Shown one piece after another: positions 33,170-45,856 of a DNA stretch of 64,000 nt. The stretch comes from Lineus longissimus (taxonomy: Eukaryota > Nemertea > Pilidiophora > Heteronemertea > Lineidae): assembly GCF_910592395.1 (NCBI RefSeq), contig NC_088325.1, forward strand, positions 12,712,109 to 12,776,108, read 5' to 3'. The notes under the pieces were generated by a model. That model had not been told where the DNA came from, did not search any database, and worked only from the letters and a program-made list of their open reading frames with translations. How positions within the stretch are numbered: the stretch's first letter is position 1; every line of letters starts with the position of its first letter. The position numbers and the translations under genes were made by a program.

Positions 33170-36100
33170 AAAATGCCAGGCGACCCTCCGATAGCTTGGA
33201 GGAGGCATTTTAAAGTTGTCGGCTTAGGCCTTATTGCTCAGAATAGCAATTGTCGAGAAATTGTCAGCTAGGAGAAGAGGCGTGTCTCCTGTTTTACGAC
33301 GTTTGGGTATGTTGCCATGACGATCAGGGGTCTTAGCAGTTTCGGGATGGTTTGGATGCATCTTGAATCCAAACAGTAGATTTAGACTCGTTGAGAAACT
33401 TTACAGCTGCTAACGACAGAAAATAGGTGAATGAATAAGGTCAGATTTTAAGATGCAAATTGATTAATTGGTTAATTGATGGATTGGAGGGTGATGCTGA
33501 GTGCTAGGGGGGACTGTGCTGTCGAGGACAATATTTTAGACCGGGTTTCGCTTTCTGGTTACCGCCAGTAGCAACCCTAATTGGTGCTTATGGTAAGATA
33601 CGATTCGCTGGCTTTCCCCTGGAAACGAGGTTTATTAATAGCGATAAAACACAGTAATGGCTGTGCGATGGAAAATATTCTACGATTTTACCACTGAGTG
33701 GTATGATGGACAAATTTATTGATCATTTGAAAATGTTGGGTAGAATTAAGCTGAGGTGGTGTCCACGTTTCGCTCCAATTAAGAAAAACAGAAAAGGGCC
33801 AGTTTACTCCCAACAGAGTTGGATTAAATTGGCTTTATGAATATAAAGATGTTTCACTTCTAATCCAAAGAATAATGCATATTTAGAAAATTATAGGGAA
33901 GGACATGGCCTTGATTGTAAGACCTAATAATTTGAAAATCAGCGAAATATTAATCATCTATTGATGTTTGAAGTGTACTGCCTGGTGGCACCACCTATTA
34001 GATTGGTTGGAAATGATTGAATTGGGTAGAATAATTGGCGAATCCATATCTTGGACAGGCGCTGCGAAAGATTTTGGTCAAGAATCATGACGATAATTTG
34101 TTGTACATAACATTTATTGAACAATTAGACTTTTATTCTATATCGCCACGGCGCGCGTCGAAGTTTTAAACACAATCAAAGTAATTTCGTATATTAACCG
34201 AAAGTTATACACTCTGTATACACCTATATGTCACTAGTGTAACAGTTCTTTTGGATCCCTTACTATTCATGTATATGTTATCTATAGGCCTAGCTACATC
34301 TGCATGTATCATGATCGACTAAATTTTAGTTCAAAATCGATTGCTTTGAGTTTGAATTTTGAAATGAAAGTTGACAAAGTAGGGGTTTTGATTCGTTGAT
34401 GATTTGTTGATTTATAGTCAGTAGAAGATCAGGAATGTATTTTTGGGTTGGTTTGATTTCTTAGCTAGTCAACCTTGGCGTTTCATAATGTGTGCTTGCT
34501 AGAGGAAAAAACGACAATCGATTTGGGCCTTCATTCAGGGGGTTGTGTTTAAAACTCAACTGGGAAAGCCCAAAGGGGTGAATGACTGCTTGCCCAAAAG
34601 TAAAAAAACTACACCCACTATAAAGTTTGTGTGGTCAGTACGTTTTGTATTGACATCAGAACTAATGAGTTGCTATTAGTATTAGGTGTGTTGTGGTTTA
34701 GAGGGACTCCCAAGACTCATTATGAATTGCAGGGTTCGTCTTTAATTTGATTTATTTTTGTGATTTCGTAGCTTGAAATGGTACAGCCAGTTGAATAGTT
34801 GAACGAGAATTGACTTAGGCAGTGCAGACGGCGATTCACTATACATCTTTTCCGATAAGTTTCTTTGGCCTTGTGTTATGTGTAACATATATCAAACTAT
34901 TATATGTCGTATAGAATATAAGTATTATGGCTTCATGTGCTGTGAATGTTTACGTTAGAGAATTTTGATATATTGCTAGAGTTTCTTTGAAGGGAGTTTT
35001 TGTCACAGCTAAAAATTGCTTTTCTCCTTCCCTCGAGTCAAAGGTCTCAAAGGAAAAGATCGGATTCTTATGCTCAGGCACCATCATTTAGGCTTATTCC
35101 TTTTGGCATTGATTTTTGAAATCGGTTGGTTGGGTTGATTTTCCCTTGACAAGGCAGAGCATGACCTACTACCAGTGATGTTTGAATCATAAGTAAGACA
35201 TGTAAGGAAAACTTTTTCTAGCATTGATAGGAATGGGACTGTCCCGTGATAGCAATGGGACTGCCCAGATTGTTTTTTTTTGTTTAAAAATGGACATTTG
35301 ATATGATTCGAGACTTCTTTTCTTGCCTACCTATCTTGTTTAGTTTAAAATCCCTTAAAAATCTATGGTTATGTTTTTCTTCAAATTTTCCTTTCTTAAT
35401 TTTAAGTTTGGTTTTGATTCAAGTTTCCAGGAATCCCTTGTTTGTTTTCCAGAGTGAACTCCACGGTTTTTCTCAGTGTTCTTTCTCTAGGACTTTCCTC
35501 ACCTCATGTTTGTCTTGAAGTTTTCTCAAGCTATGTTGCATGTTTTAGTTATGCTGTTCTATCAGTATCAGTCCCTGTGAGTTCTTTGCGGGCAAGCATA
35601 AAAAGCTTTATTGCAGAATGGGACCCTACTTGTACAAGACTTCCTTTGAGTTGCAGGGTGAACCAAAACCAAAATATTGAAGTGGTTTAAGGGTTGACCG
35701 TGGGGACCACCACACTGGCTAGAACTTGGAAACCTGATCCGAGATCTTTCAAAACAGAGTGAATGCCAATTTCAAGGTTGGGAAGTAGTTCTTTGTTTGC
35801 CAAAGAGCAGCCTCCCAGGTTTTAAATGGACATTCACTTCATTTTGAAGGAGTTCTCATTGCTGTAGGATTTCAAGTTCTGGCAAAAATGGTGGTACCTA
35901 TGGTCAGCCCTTTAGGCACCCTCCCTCTCTCCAGTACCTTTTCTATGCTTGTCCACTGTAGAGTTGCCATAGTCATGACTTGATTCATGTAGTGTTTGTT
36001 ATCTTTTTACGACATGTTATAGTCAACTTTGTATTCAACTTTTAGTGTATTCTATACTTCATTTAAATTGCACCAAAAAGTCTATATCATTATACCTACA

Positions 36101-36832
36101 CCAACTGTATGTAAACCTTGAGCACAAATCAATGTTTATACCCAAGTTTTGAGCCGGACAAATGAATTGAAGTAATATTTCGCAGTTCTCGCGTATGTTC
36201 GTAAAAATTTAATTCAAAATGCGCGCTCGTTATATTACAAGTACAAACTTCGCCTCTAGAATCAGAATTAATGAGTTCCCATGCACTTTCGGGCCCTGTT
36301 CACGGAGAACAAAATTAGAAACGATTACAGCGCATGATGGAGTAATGATCTTTTCAAGCGCAAAGTTGCTGCCACATCACAAGAATACTTTGCAAAAAGT
36401 AAGCGTGCATTTTCGGATGCTTTACTCGATCTACGATGGAGTTGTTCGAGCGCAAGGCAGGCGTCATGAAAAATCGCGATCAGGTGCAGATAAACTAGCC
36501 GAATTTATTCGGAAATGCTTCGCGTCGGGAAAAATTCCTGTGGTACTGAAATGTTAAAAGGATTGAGTTTGTTTTGTATTGACTGTCTGTAAATGTACAT
36601 GCTGTTTTTCTCCAACAGAATCTTTTGAAAAGCTACTCACTTTCAAATAGGTCAAGTCCATTTGGGTAGCGTGTTTACCTTTTGCCCACTGGAAATGCTA
36701 GGGCCAACCTATCACAATAGGTGGCAGAAGTGAAAGAACCAGGTTAAAATGAAAGCAAGTGGTGCTAATTTAGCTCTGTCTGGCCCCACAGTGTGCCTTT
36801 TGATGACGGAGTTGGTGTCATGGATGGAATAA
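33170..36832 (+). other. long 3' flank of the zinc-finger gene, no second gene
   Basis: AT-rich DNA without convincing exons. ATTAAA occurs near 33822 and AATAAA near 36828, either of which could end the transcript. A CpG-richer patch (36180-36560) holds a 112-codon frame (36219-36557) with no recognisable domain; it may be an inserted fragment. Confidence 0.35.
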
Positions 36833-38963
36833 AAATTTCACACTAAAGAAGATCTTCCCTCAGTAAAAGCGTTATCTCCTTTGGTCAATTTGATCTACAT
36901 TTAGTGTCAGGACTTTAAACACCAACTTTACTGTTAAAACCAATTGAGCAAGCGGTCCATTTTGTATTGGACTGTTAGCATAGTCCTGCCACCAGCAGCA
37001 ATCAATCCCTCATTGACACCCCATCTGTTGTTTACAAGCAGTCTTTATTGTATTCTCTATCTGTATAATTCTACTTTATTCTGTGTACTTTGCATTTATT
37101 CTCATGTAATAATGATTATCATATGACTTATTCTACTCTTAGAAGCACTTGAACAACAAAAGTTTTCAATTCATCTTATGTTACAGTTCCAAAAACTTGT
37201 CTGAATCCAAAGATTTTGATATGTACGTGTATGGTATAATCCCAATTTAGTCTGGAGAAAAAAGAAATTTAGTCAGTGTTAGTGTCAGTTTGATACTAAT
37301 ACCAGTTGGTGGTGTTTGGCTGTTTTGTTTGTGAGTGTAGCTTTATGGTTCAAGCTCATTTTCAGTCCGAGAACGCTTTGCCACTAAGATGCGGTGAGCA
37401 CTTGATTCTTGCAAACCATCCAAGTGAACAAGGAGACAACTCTCTCTCCCAAACATGAATTTGTAGGGCCAAGTTTTTGGGATCATTTCCAAACTCGAAT
37501 GCTCTCGGTCTCTCAATGGGTGGAAGAAAACATAAAGTTACATATCTGACCTGTCTGTCCCAAGTTGTAATCTGACAATTTTGTCTCTGGGGTTCATTTT
37601 CACCACCCTGTGTTAGGAATTGATGTTCCATTTGTTACAGGTAAAAGTGTGGATAATAGCAAAAAGGGATAAGTTAATATGAATCTCTCAAAATAGTAAC
37701 ATGGGTCATGGTAGAAGGTCCAGTGGTGTAGCAGTAGACAGCATTCCCAAACAGACCTAAGAGAATTATCAAACTCTCAGGAATGCTGTACATCACCAGC
37801 AATAATGTCCTCAAAGACTGCTTTGTTTTGTTAAATCTTGGCTGGATAGCTTTTATAGTTGTATGAAGTTATCAAAGACTATGATATTGATATTATTGTG
37901 TACAATGAATAATTCGAGCATGCTAATTTTTCCACAGATTTCTTCTACATTTTTACCCTGCTAATGTGTTAAAGGTAATAAAAATAGAGATTTCCGCTAT
38001 TGGCTATTGTGGGAGATAAGAAGTGGTTTGATTTGAGACTGATCCTGGGCTGTGTTGGTGCAGCTAAGTTAGTTGAGGTGCGAGTGTTTCTCGCAGGCGT
38101 ATTGCAGGTAAAATAGACCTTTCTACATGCGGCTCTCACCTGGCTTAATTGCATCAACACAGTTTATTGTTCTTCTTGTTGTGAGGGAGAAATTCAAACA
38201 ATGTTAAAGGTAACTCCACATTTCATAAAGGTAACTCCACAGGTCATATTCAGTGATACACGTCAAAAGAAAGTCACGCTGAATAGAGGGAAAAAAAATT
38301 TAGGAATGGCCTAAATTATCATGAAATATCAGTTTTTTGCGGGGAAGTTGTATTGAATTTGAAAACGATTGAAATTAGAAATTATGCCTATGACCAAAAA
38401 TGAAATTATAGAAAAGAAATATTTGACAATGATTCAAATCTATAATGAATTTAATAACTAGTCGTACGATTGTTTATAGTGATTATGAAGCATAGAAACT
38501 TTGGGTCCTTAGTTTTAAATACAGGGTGGTTTCTATATTGGTGGTCTTAGCTTTTATGTTTGTTACATACATTGAATTCAATTAGATATTGTCGGAGAGA
38601 TGTGTTCTTTTCTCAGTGCTTGGCTGCGGCTGTTTGAAAAATATTCGGTGGTTGTCCCAATTTAAAAAGTGATGGGTGCCTGTCATTGACAAAATGTTAT
38701 GGTAATGATGTTATTTTTGACATGGTTCATGGTTACAATAATGACCACAAAGATATTGGGTGTGTTTTCGTATGAAATTTTATTGCAAAATTACCATTCT
38801 TGATATTGATTTTCTATCTGAAATGGTTATGGAAAAGTCATTCATCTTTTATGGCCATTATCGTGTACTGAAACAGAGCAACTATACTAAATTCCCTTCT
38901 ACATGTATTTCTGATGTGCTAGGTAGATTTGAGAGGCTCACGAATGACTGTGGTATTCTGGTA
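36833..38963. other. gene-free stretch
   Basis: Short frames only. A small hairpin acagcattcc/ggaatgctgt lies near 37739-37790, and aaggtaactccaca is doubled near 38205-38242. Nothing else is supported. Confidence 0.4.
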
Positions 38964-39339
38964 GTATACTCAGGCCTTTCAATTACGTGGAAACCTCTAC
39001 ACCCTGTAGTTTTTTAGCCCATTTTGGGGACATGTTTTTTTGCTTTTTAGCTTAATTTGGCGACATTTCATCGCGCCAATTTGCCTGAACAGCGACGTCA
39101 TAAATCAAAGTTAGTGACTGATATCACCCCATACACCTGAAAAATCATAATTTTAGGGTAAAACTATAAAATTAGGCCATTTGGATGAGATTTGGTTATG
39201 TTAGGGGTCAAAAAACGCTTCAGGGGGTCATATTATTAAAAAAAAAATAAAAAATTTAGGGGACCTAATTTGGGGACATCCTGTACGGCCTACACCGTTA
39301 TACGGTGTAGGAATCATGTAATTGAGAGGCCTGATACTT
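38964..39339. mobile_element. MITE-like inverted-repeat element
   Basis: The left end (agtatactcaggcctttcaa, then ttacgtggaaacctctacacc) and the right end (complement of agtatcaggcctctcaatta) are inverted copies of about 45 bp. The right arm includes its own hairpin, cctacaccgt-tat-acggtgtagg (about 39289-39311). The ~290-bp interior has two copies of ttggggacat and no coding frame. Confidence 0.7.
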
Positions 39340-41213
39340 GCTGAAACATTGAACAAGGGCATTTCTCTGCCTTTTGAATTACTTTGCCATTTTGTGCCAT
39401 GGATTATGGTGTTGAAGGTTTTTTTAAGCGCTAAGAAGACATCTCTCTGACTAATGATGTATCATTATGTGCAGCGTATAATTGTACTTATAAATGTAGT
39501 TTTAGTTGTGTTAGCTTGTTCTGTTGATGAGACAGGAGGCCGTGATAGATTGGGTAAAAGGCTTTAAGCCAACAGTTGGTTTTTTGGGTGATTTTCCTCT
39601 AAAGAACCAAACTGTTTAAAACTGTTTTTAAGATAAGTTGGTTCAATTGCAACTTAGAAAAGTGTATATATTATTTGGCCAGGCTTTTCAATCAAATTTT
39701 TATCTTAATAGATATGTGATGAAATTTGCTAAAAACCGCTAATGAAGTACTGAGGATTGAAACCCCACAATCCTTCTTTAAAACCATGGACTTAGCATAT
39801 CAAGGCTTTAGATTACGTATACCAACCCACGCAGTTCTGGCTATCTGTCAAAACTGCTGTTGCCTAAAGCATCTTACACTTGATGTGTTGAAATTTTGGC
39901 CTTTGTCATTGACCAAGTTTGAAACCGAGAATGAAATGAAAGTCGAATTTATTATTTTATCTTATATGATCCAAGAAGTTACATCAACAGGACAAACTAA
40001 GCATACACATCTTTGGATTGTGTTCCCCATATCACAGAGAATTGTTGTAGTTTGCCATATTGCTGAGGAAACAGAAGGATGGAGTGCAAGTTTGTTCAGG
40101 GTGTCACAAAGTTAAGGTTTAGCTTGCTAATTGATTGAATATTTCTAGCAGTTCAGGAATGCTATGGCTTTTTTGGCAGTCTGTTGCCACTTTGCATTTA
40201 GCAGGTGATTTGGGAGGGCTTTATTGGGTGAAAGTTGTCACAGACCTGTTTTAATATGGCGTACCCCTGGGTTGCAAAAACTCAGGGTGTCCTCTTATTT
40301 ACCTCAGAATTGATATGTAGAAGGATTGGCCAATAATTGTGCAAGACTGCCTTTCAGTGAAGTTTGAAAATGGGTGTATCTGTGAATAGAATGAAGAGAA
40401 ACTGGGTTTGATTGTCAAAACAAAGAAAGAATTGTAAGTTTGACAGCAGTTAGATTTAGAATTCAAAATTGAATATGTGCCATTTGGGCATCTGTAGTAC
40501 AACTCTGCCAGTGGTCAACTGTTTAACTATTTAAAACTGGAAGCTTGCTTTGAGAAATTGCTTTGGGAGGATATTCAATTCCGTGTAGACATGGTATGGA
40601 GTAAGAGTGTTTTTTCCTGATTGACAGTTACCCTTGTAAGGACCTGTGTCTTCAAGAGGCTTTGGTAGGCCTTCAGCAATTTTCCGCTGTAATTGGCTAG
40701 TCATCTGATGGCTCAAGTGAGAGCGATGTTTCCTTGAAGTGTGCATGGAGTCCCTCGGTAACCAGACATCCTCAGCAATATGGCAAACCCTCTCGCTGAT
40801 ATGGAGAACAGCATCTGTGGGGTGATATATCATTAGTTACTAAGTGGTCGTGATTTTCTCTCCCATGTATTGTGTAATTTGTGAATGAACTTGTGCCACT
40901 GATTGTTATATGTATTCTTAGCATCACAACATGTATTGTGTAGATCATGTGCTTACTCAGCACAATAAAAAATTGTCATGTTTGTAAAATGGTGGTATTT
41001 TTCTTTTCATCATTGTGAAAGAGATGGTGCCTAACAGAATGAGCAATACCAGTTATCACGCTGCTCAATCATACAACCGTACCCCCCTCAATCATACAAA
41101 CGTATCCCCCTTCAATCATACAACCTTATCCCCCCCCCCCGCTAAATACAGCCCTGCTGAAAAGAAAGGAATAGATGACCCAAGAACATAAACAGTGGAC
41201 TCCTATGCAGTCC
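39340..41213. other. gene-free stretch with a short tandem repeat
   Basis: A 129-codon frame (39726-40115, +) shows no domain. Three ~24-bp units, caatcatacaaccgtacccc and variants, run from about 41066 to 41138 and end in a C tract. No other structure was seen. Confidence 0.4.
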
Positions 41214-41279
41214 ATTTGTCATCCTGGTTGTCTCTCCTCGTCATCCTGATCCTCTTATGAGGTGACAGGACGAGGAACA
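41214..41279. repeat. hairpin relic related to the ACTCCGGACGC family
   Basis: tcctcgtc and gacgagga enclose atcctgat and cctc-ttat-gagg. The blocks match, in inverse order, the catcctgat and cctcgtcctgtc blocks of the family, but the actccgga end is missing. Confidence 0.45.
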
Positions 41280-41700
41280 GTTTGGCAACATGGACACAAT
41301 AAATATACTGTAGGTTGTGTTGGTGATAGAGTACAGATGAATGGGAGGTGGAAGTGGTGGTTTGCCCCAAAAGTATGAGCCAAGTCACATTCTGTATTGC
41401 CTTCGTATAATACATATTTGGTATTCTGTGAAGGCTGCCTGAACATTAACAATGACAATGTTGTTGCTTGCTAACTATCCCGTTTAGTCTACCCAGTCGT
41501 GAGTCAAGGAGAGGTACATCACAATCATGAAGCCTCAGTTCAGTAGACTGATGTCTGTCCTCTCTGGAGTCCTCCTGAACCAGGCAGGTCTGTGCACGTC
41601 TCCATTAGGGTGAAATAACTTTTGCTGGAATGGCACTACATATTTCTGTACATCAGTTTCTCATGTTGCCGTTTAGCGGCGCTGATGTTCATTGTTTATC

Positions 41701-43014
41701 ATGGCGACCAATGTTGCAGAATTTGGCATTTGTGCCGAAAGAACTGTCTTTTCTGACTCCACACCTGAAGATGTGGCGTATGCCAAGAGTTTCTGGCAAT
41801 CTATTCAACTTCATCCGCCAATAGAATCCAGGTTGGTGTCGGGAAACGTCAAGCAGAGGATGAAAACGGTCAATGAATGTAAGTTTGTGATATGGCATAC
41901 CGTATGGGGCGCCGTTTTTACATTCATGCAATTGCAAGCGTGGCGTGATAACACTGAATCAGATGTCATACTCCTGGGTATTGATAAGCAATGTATGGTG
42001 AGAAGTGACTACATTAAATGAAAGAGGTGCGATCCTTTTGGAAGTCAAACTCACAAACTTTTGATGCCACTGACGTCCCTGAGCCTGATGAGGCCCTATC
42101 CTATTCCTACATGGCTACAGGTGTGTGGCTTATTCATTATTTTTGTTCTGTTCAAAATCATTCAGCCAATGCTTCTTTTTTCAGGCAGCCAACCTCCACC
42201 TGTTGATAAATTAGAATATCCGCCAAGTAAGTATATTCAACATGTTTTAAACATCACACTCACAGGGTAGCCCCTATAGCCTACCCCCTTGCCAAGTCTT
42301 TCAATGTAGCAGGCAGCAGATTAAGCACACCTGGTTTGTCTATGAGATACTATTTTATTTCTTTTTCATCCTGTACATGAACTTGGTAACTTACTCACTA
42401 ACCACCGATCAATTAAAAATTGAGACAAAGAATAGTATAGTATAGTCAAATTAACTGACATGTCTGTTTTATTCCAGAATTAGTTCAATTCCTTACCAAA
42501 GCTCATGAGGAAGAAAATCAAATTCAGCAGGCAAAACTTCAAGAACTATGGAATAAAAAACAACAATCTCAGGCACTATTGGAAAAGCAGCGGAGGGAGA
42601 GAATTAGGGTGAGTTGGCTGTTGAAATACTTTCAGCACCATTCCGACACAGATCTTTCTTCAGGCCAAAAATCCCCCCCTTGAGCCGTTCATCAGACATT
42701 TCTTAGACAAGATAGTGTCAAGTCTTTAAGTCAAAGTGACTAAACTAGTTTAAAAAAACCATTCTAGCCCAGGTGTAATCAGTTATTGACTGTTAACAAC
42801 GTTCACAATGTTCCCAAACAAAAATCTGTTAAATTTGCTTTTGCAGAAAGAAATGGTTTCGTCTAACAAAGTCAAAGGTATCAAACGGCCGGAGCCAGTT
42901 CCCCTTGCTGCTGACTCCGGAAATGAAGAGGAGGACCCTGCAGACTGTTTAAAACAGATCGACGAATTCGATAGAGAAAAAGGAATTCCAAATATAGACT
43001 CGGATTCGGATTGA
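41701..43014 (+). CDS. small coiled-coil protein, unrecognised
   Basis: Four exons: 41701-41878, 42185-42226, 42478-42608 and 42847-43014. Donors are GTAAGT, GTAAGT and GTGAGT; acceptors are tttttcag, tattccag and ttttgcag. Phases 1, 1 and 0 agree at every junction and give 172 aa. The ATG at 41701 (atcATGGcg) has a better context than one three codons upstream. Residues 1-60 look globular, with Trp and Pro (SFWQSIQLHPPIE). A short proline segment (PPPVDKLEYPP) leads into a helical, Q/E/K-rich coiled coil at about 75-118. The tail is acidic and ends in IDSDSD. There is no signal peptide or membrane segment. The splice agreement makes the gene convincing, but I do not recognise the family; a scaffold or nuclear/centrosomal adaptor role would be a guess. 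Confidence 0.82.
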
Positions 43015-44928
43015 GGTGATAGGACAATGCGAACTGTGATATAAATCAAGGAAAAGTCATCCAGGAATCTGCATGGTGTTTGCCACATGTGATATTTTTT
43101 TGGTGAGAATCATATTCAAAGGTACAAGGTTCAGCCTAGGCATCCTTATTCGGTCCTCAAGGAATAGACATGAGTTTTCTTACAGAGACATTCCAGGGGT
43201 TAGGTTCGGTTCAACGAGTGGTATCAATCTGTGAGTAACAACAATTCCATGTTCTGTAAATGTTTATTAAGTTTCAATTAAAATTGTATATTGAATACAT
43301 ATGTTTCTATGGTTATTTAAGGGCTTCACAGTATATTCCATATTATCATTACGTGAGATTGGAACATTCTGTCTAGCTCAAGAGTTTACCTCAACAAAAG
43401 ATGTTTGGAGTACAACACATCTTTAGAGTTGACGGCTTTCTCTCCAGAATGGAGAGACTTTGGATTATTGGATGGCACAGAAGGACAAGTTTTATCATTA
43501 ATTGGATCCCATTGTACTTTGGTTTGGAAACAATGGTCCCAATTGATACAGGCGCCTCTAATGCTGGATAGATCCTATCCTTTGGTATGTTGTTTGGGGC
43601 AACTTGCATGTGCGGTTTTCCAGGTGGAAGACCTCACAATGCTTCCACCAAGCACAGAGAGCTCTGGCCAATCCCTGCATGTCAAAGAGGTGTTCCTGTC
43701 GTGGAAAGGATCTATGGGGCCTTTTGATAAGAACTTGGGCAGTAGTACTCCATCGCTGACGGAATGACCATGAAAGACAATGGGACACCCAGCACTGGGG
43801 ACAAATGGACTGACCGTAGTCATGTGACTAACCCTCAGTGACAAGTCTCTCTCATTCAGAGTCAACAGTCTGTTCCACATCACTTTTTGGAAAATTTCAG
43901 TGCTGCCCTCTTTAGGCAAATTGAGAAACTATACTTTATCGACGTCGTATCGAAACGCGACCACCGCCATTCGTCTTAGTGATGCCCAGAGACCCTGCAC
44001 GCCAAAATTCAGCTCGATATTCCATCAGGAACATGGTTTTCCAGACCCCCCCTAAAATTTCACTGATTTTTGCTCCAGTTGAGCTCAAGATCAGCTTTTT
44101 ACCTTGGATCCAGGTCTTAAAATATTTTAGTGTATACAAATGCATAGGAGCTAAGATCACTTAAGACCTAGGGTCCAGGCTGTTTTGGCCCTTTTTGAGG
44201 GGGGTCAGCATTCGCAAACGATACATGATATGGAACCGAAAATTGGTTACCAACAAGATTGAAGCCCACACAGGTTCGTGTTCGAAGGAATTTTTGATAT
44301 TGTTGCTGGTTTCATGATAATTGAGACAATATCGCGAAACGATATAATGACCATATCATCAAAAATAAAAGCCGTTTAGGAAAATTTTAAATTTCTCTCA
44401 ATCAATACTGCACTTTTTGATATTCATACAAAAATTTGGTTTAAAATCACTTTAACCCTTTAAATGCTGGAAGTTTGAAAATTTGTTGATGGGTCAAAAT
44501 ATCGCATATCAAAAAAGTACTTTCGGTACATAATTTTCAAAAAAGTCTTGGTCCACCTCAAAGAGAATCAAAAGTTACCCTGAGAAAGTCATCGCAATCA
44601 TTTAATTGTCTCACATGGGATGAATTAACTCAATTTATCATTATTTTTCTGTTCAAAATGCACCTTATCACATGATAAATTATAACAAATAGTGGTTGCA
44701 GTGGAACAAAATTTTAACATTGTCTTTATCAATATCTACAGACACTTTATCCCAAATTTCAGCCCAAAATTCCAACGCTTAATGGTTAAAAGCTCTATAA
44801 AGGACTGCATATGTCAGTCTTCATTGTGTCCTTAGAGGTTCGTGTATTAGCATCTCAAAGCCTAACAGAGTCGCTGTAAGGAGAAATGCATATGGGACAG
44901 TGATTTAGGTCCCGAGTATGTAGTTTCT
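43015..44928. other. gene-free stretch
   Basis: ATTAAA near 43276 may polyadenylate the preceding gene. Overlapping frames on both strands at 43.4-43.9 kb have no domains. An imperfect hairpin, ggatccaggtctta/taagacctagggtcc, lies near 44105-44177. No exon is supported. Confidence 0.4.
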
Positions 44929-45157
44929 ATATGTGACTCGCTCTACCAAAACTAGGCGCTTGTTGCATCTGAACTTGACAGGTTGATATGGACTTGTTGT
45001 TCATTTCCCTATTGTAGACCTTTTGTGAAATCTATTACAAACTGATTTGGTTACATTTCACCAAAGGTCTACAATAGGGAAATGAACAACAAGTCCGTAT
45101 CAACCTGTCAAGTTTAGATGCGACAAGCGCCTAGTTTTGGTAGAGCGGGTCACATAT
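44929..45157. mobile_element. palindromic MITE, copy 1
   Basis: Nearly perfect arms of about 100 bp fold back across a ~22-nt loop. They share tatgtgac, ctctaccaaaactaggcgct, cttgacaggttgata and ttgttcatttccctattgta. Only a handful of mismatches separate the arms (for example tgactcg/tgacccg and gttgcat/gtcgcat). The element is non-coding. A diverged relative lies 500 bp to the right. Confidence 0.88.
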
Positions 45158-45652
45158 GATCTCAACACTGTGTCATCAGGATGCCTCCAAGTAAAAGACA
45201 GCATTGTCAGTTTTTATGGTGTTTTTTAATAGAGCTTCTACTCAAGTGGCATTTTTTACAGCCTCACAGACCTCTAGGAGGAAAAATGCATCCAGAAGTG
45301 TAAACAAACAGTTGGTAGAATGTTTGCATACAGTTTTAGATGCATCCCAGTATTTCTATTCATCCCGACAACATCAGGCCATTTCACTCGATACATACTT
45401 ATTCCTCAATGCTATGCATAAGGAGAAGTCATGTTGTAGGCCCGGTTTGCAAGAGGATGTCCAGTATGTATGCCCTCTATTCAAACTAATAATATGCAAC
45501 AGTGAAACATGATATGGAACAGTGAAACCTTTCTCAAAGGACACGTCTCATGGCTGGACACCTCTCCATAAAAGGACATTTGTTAGAGAGGTTTGACAGT
45601 ATATCGTATCTGCAATCTAGTGATTTCATCAACCCCTAATGATTATATAGTT
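45158..45652. other. spacer between two related MITEs
   Basis: A 102-codon frame (45204-45512, +) has no recognisable domain. No other feature is seen. Confidence 0.4.
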
Positions 45653-45653
45653 T

Positions 45654-45856
45654 ACATTTGTGACCCACGACAGCAAAATGAGTCACATGTCGCACAGAAG
45701 ATGAGCCTAAAATGACACCAGGACATAATAGAAGAAATTGATATACTTAGATTTCACAAAAGGCAGACAATAGTGAAATGAAAACCAGTCCGTCTCTACC
45801 TGTCAAGCTCGGAGCGACATGCGACTCATTTTTCCATGGCGGGTCATATTTGTGAT
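45654..45856. mobile_element. palindromic MITE, copy 2 (diverged)
   Basis: The ends tttgtgaccc / gggtcatatttgtga and inner blocks aaatgagtcacatgtcgc / gcgacatgcgactcattt form the arms. The segment ttttgtgaaatctaa on its minus strand, with tgacaggtagagacggac and tttcactattgt, corresponds block by block to the MITE at 44929-45157. It therefore belongs to the same family at greater divergence. Confidence 0.75.

Noticed and set aside
36219-36557. 112-codon frame in a CpG-richer patch
   Set aside because: Possible inserted fragment, but no homology I recognise and no element boundaries.
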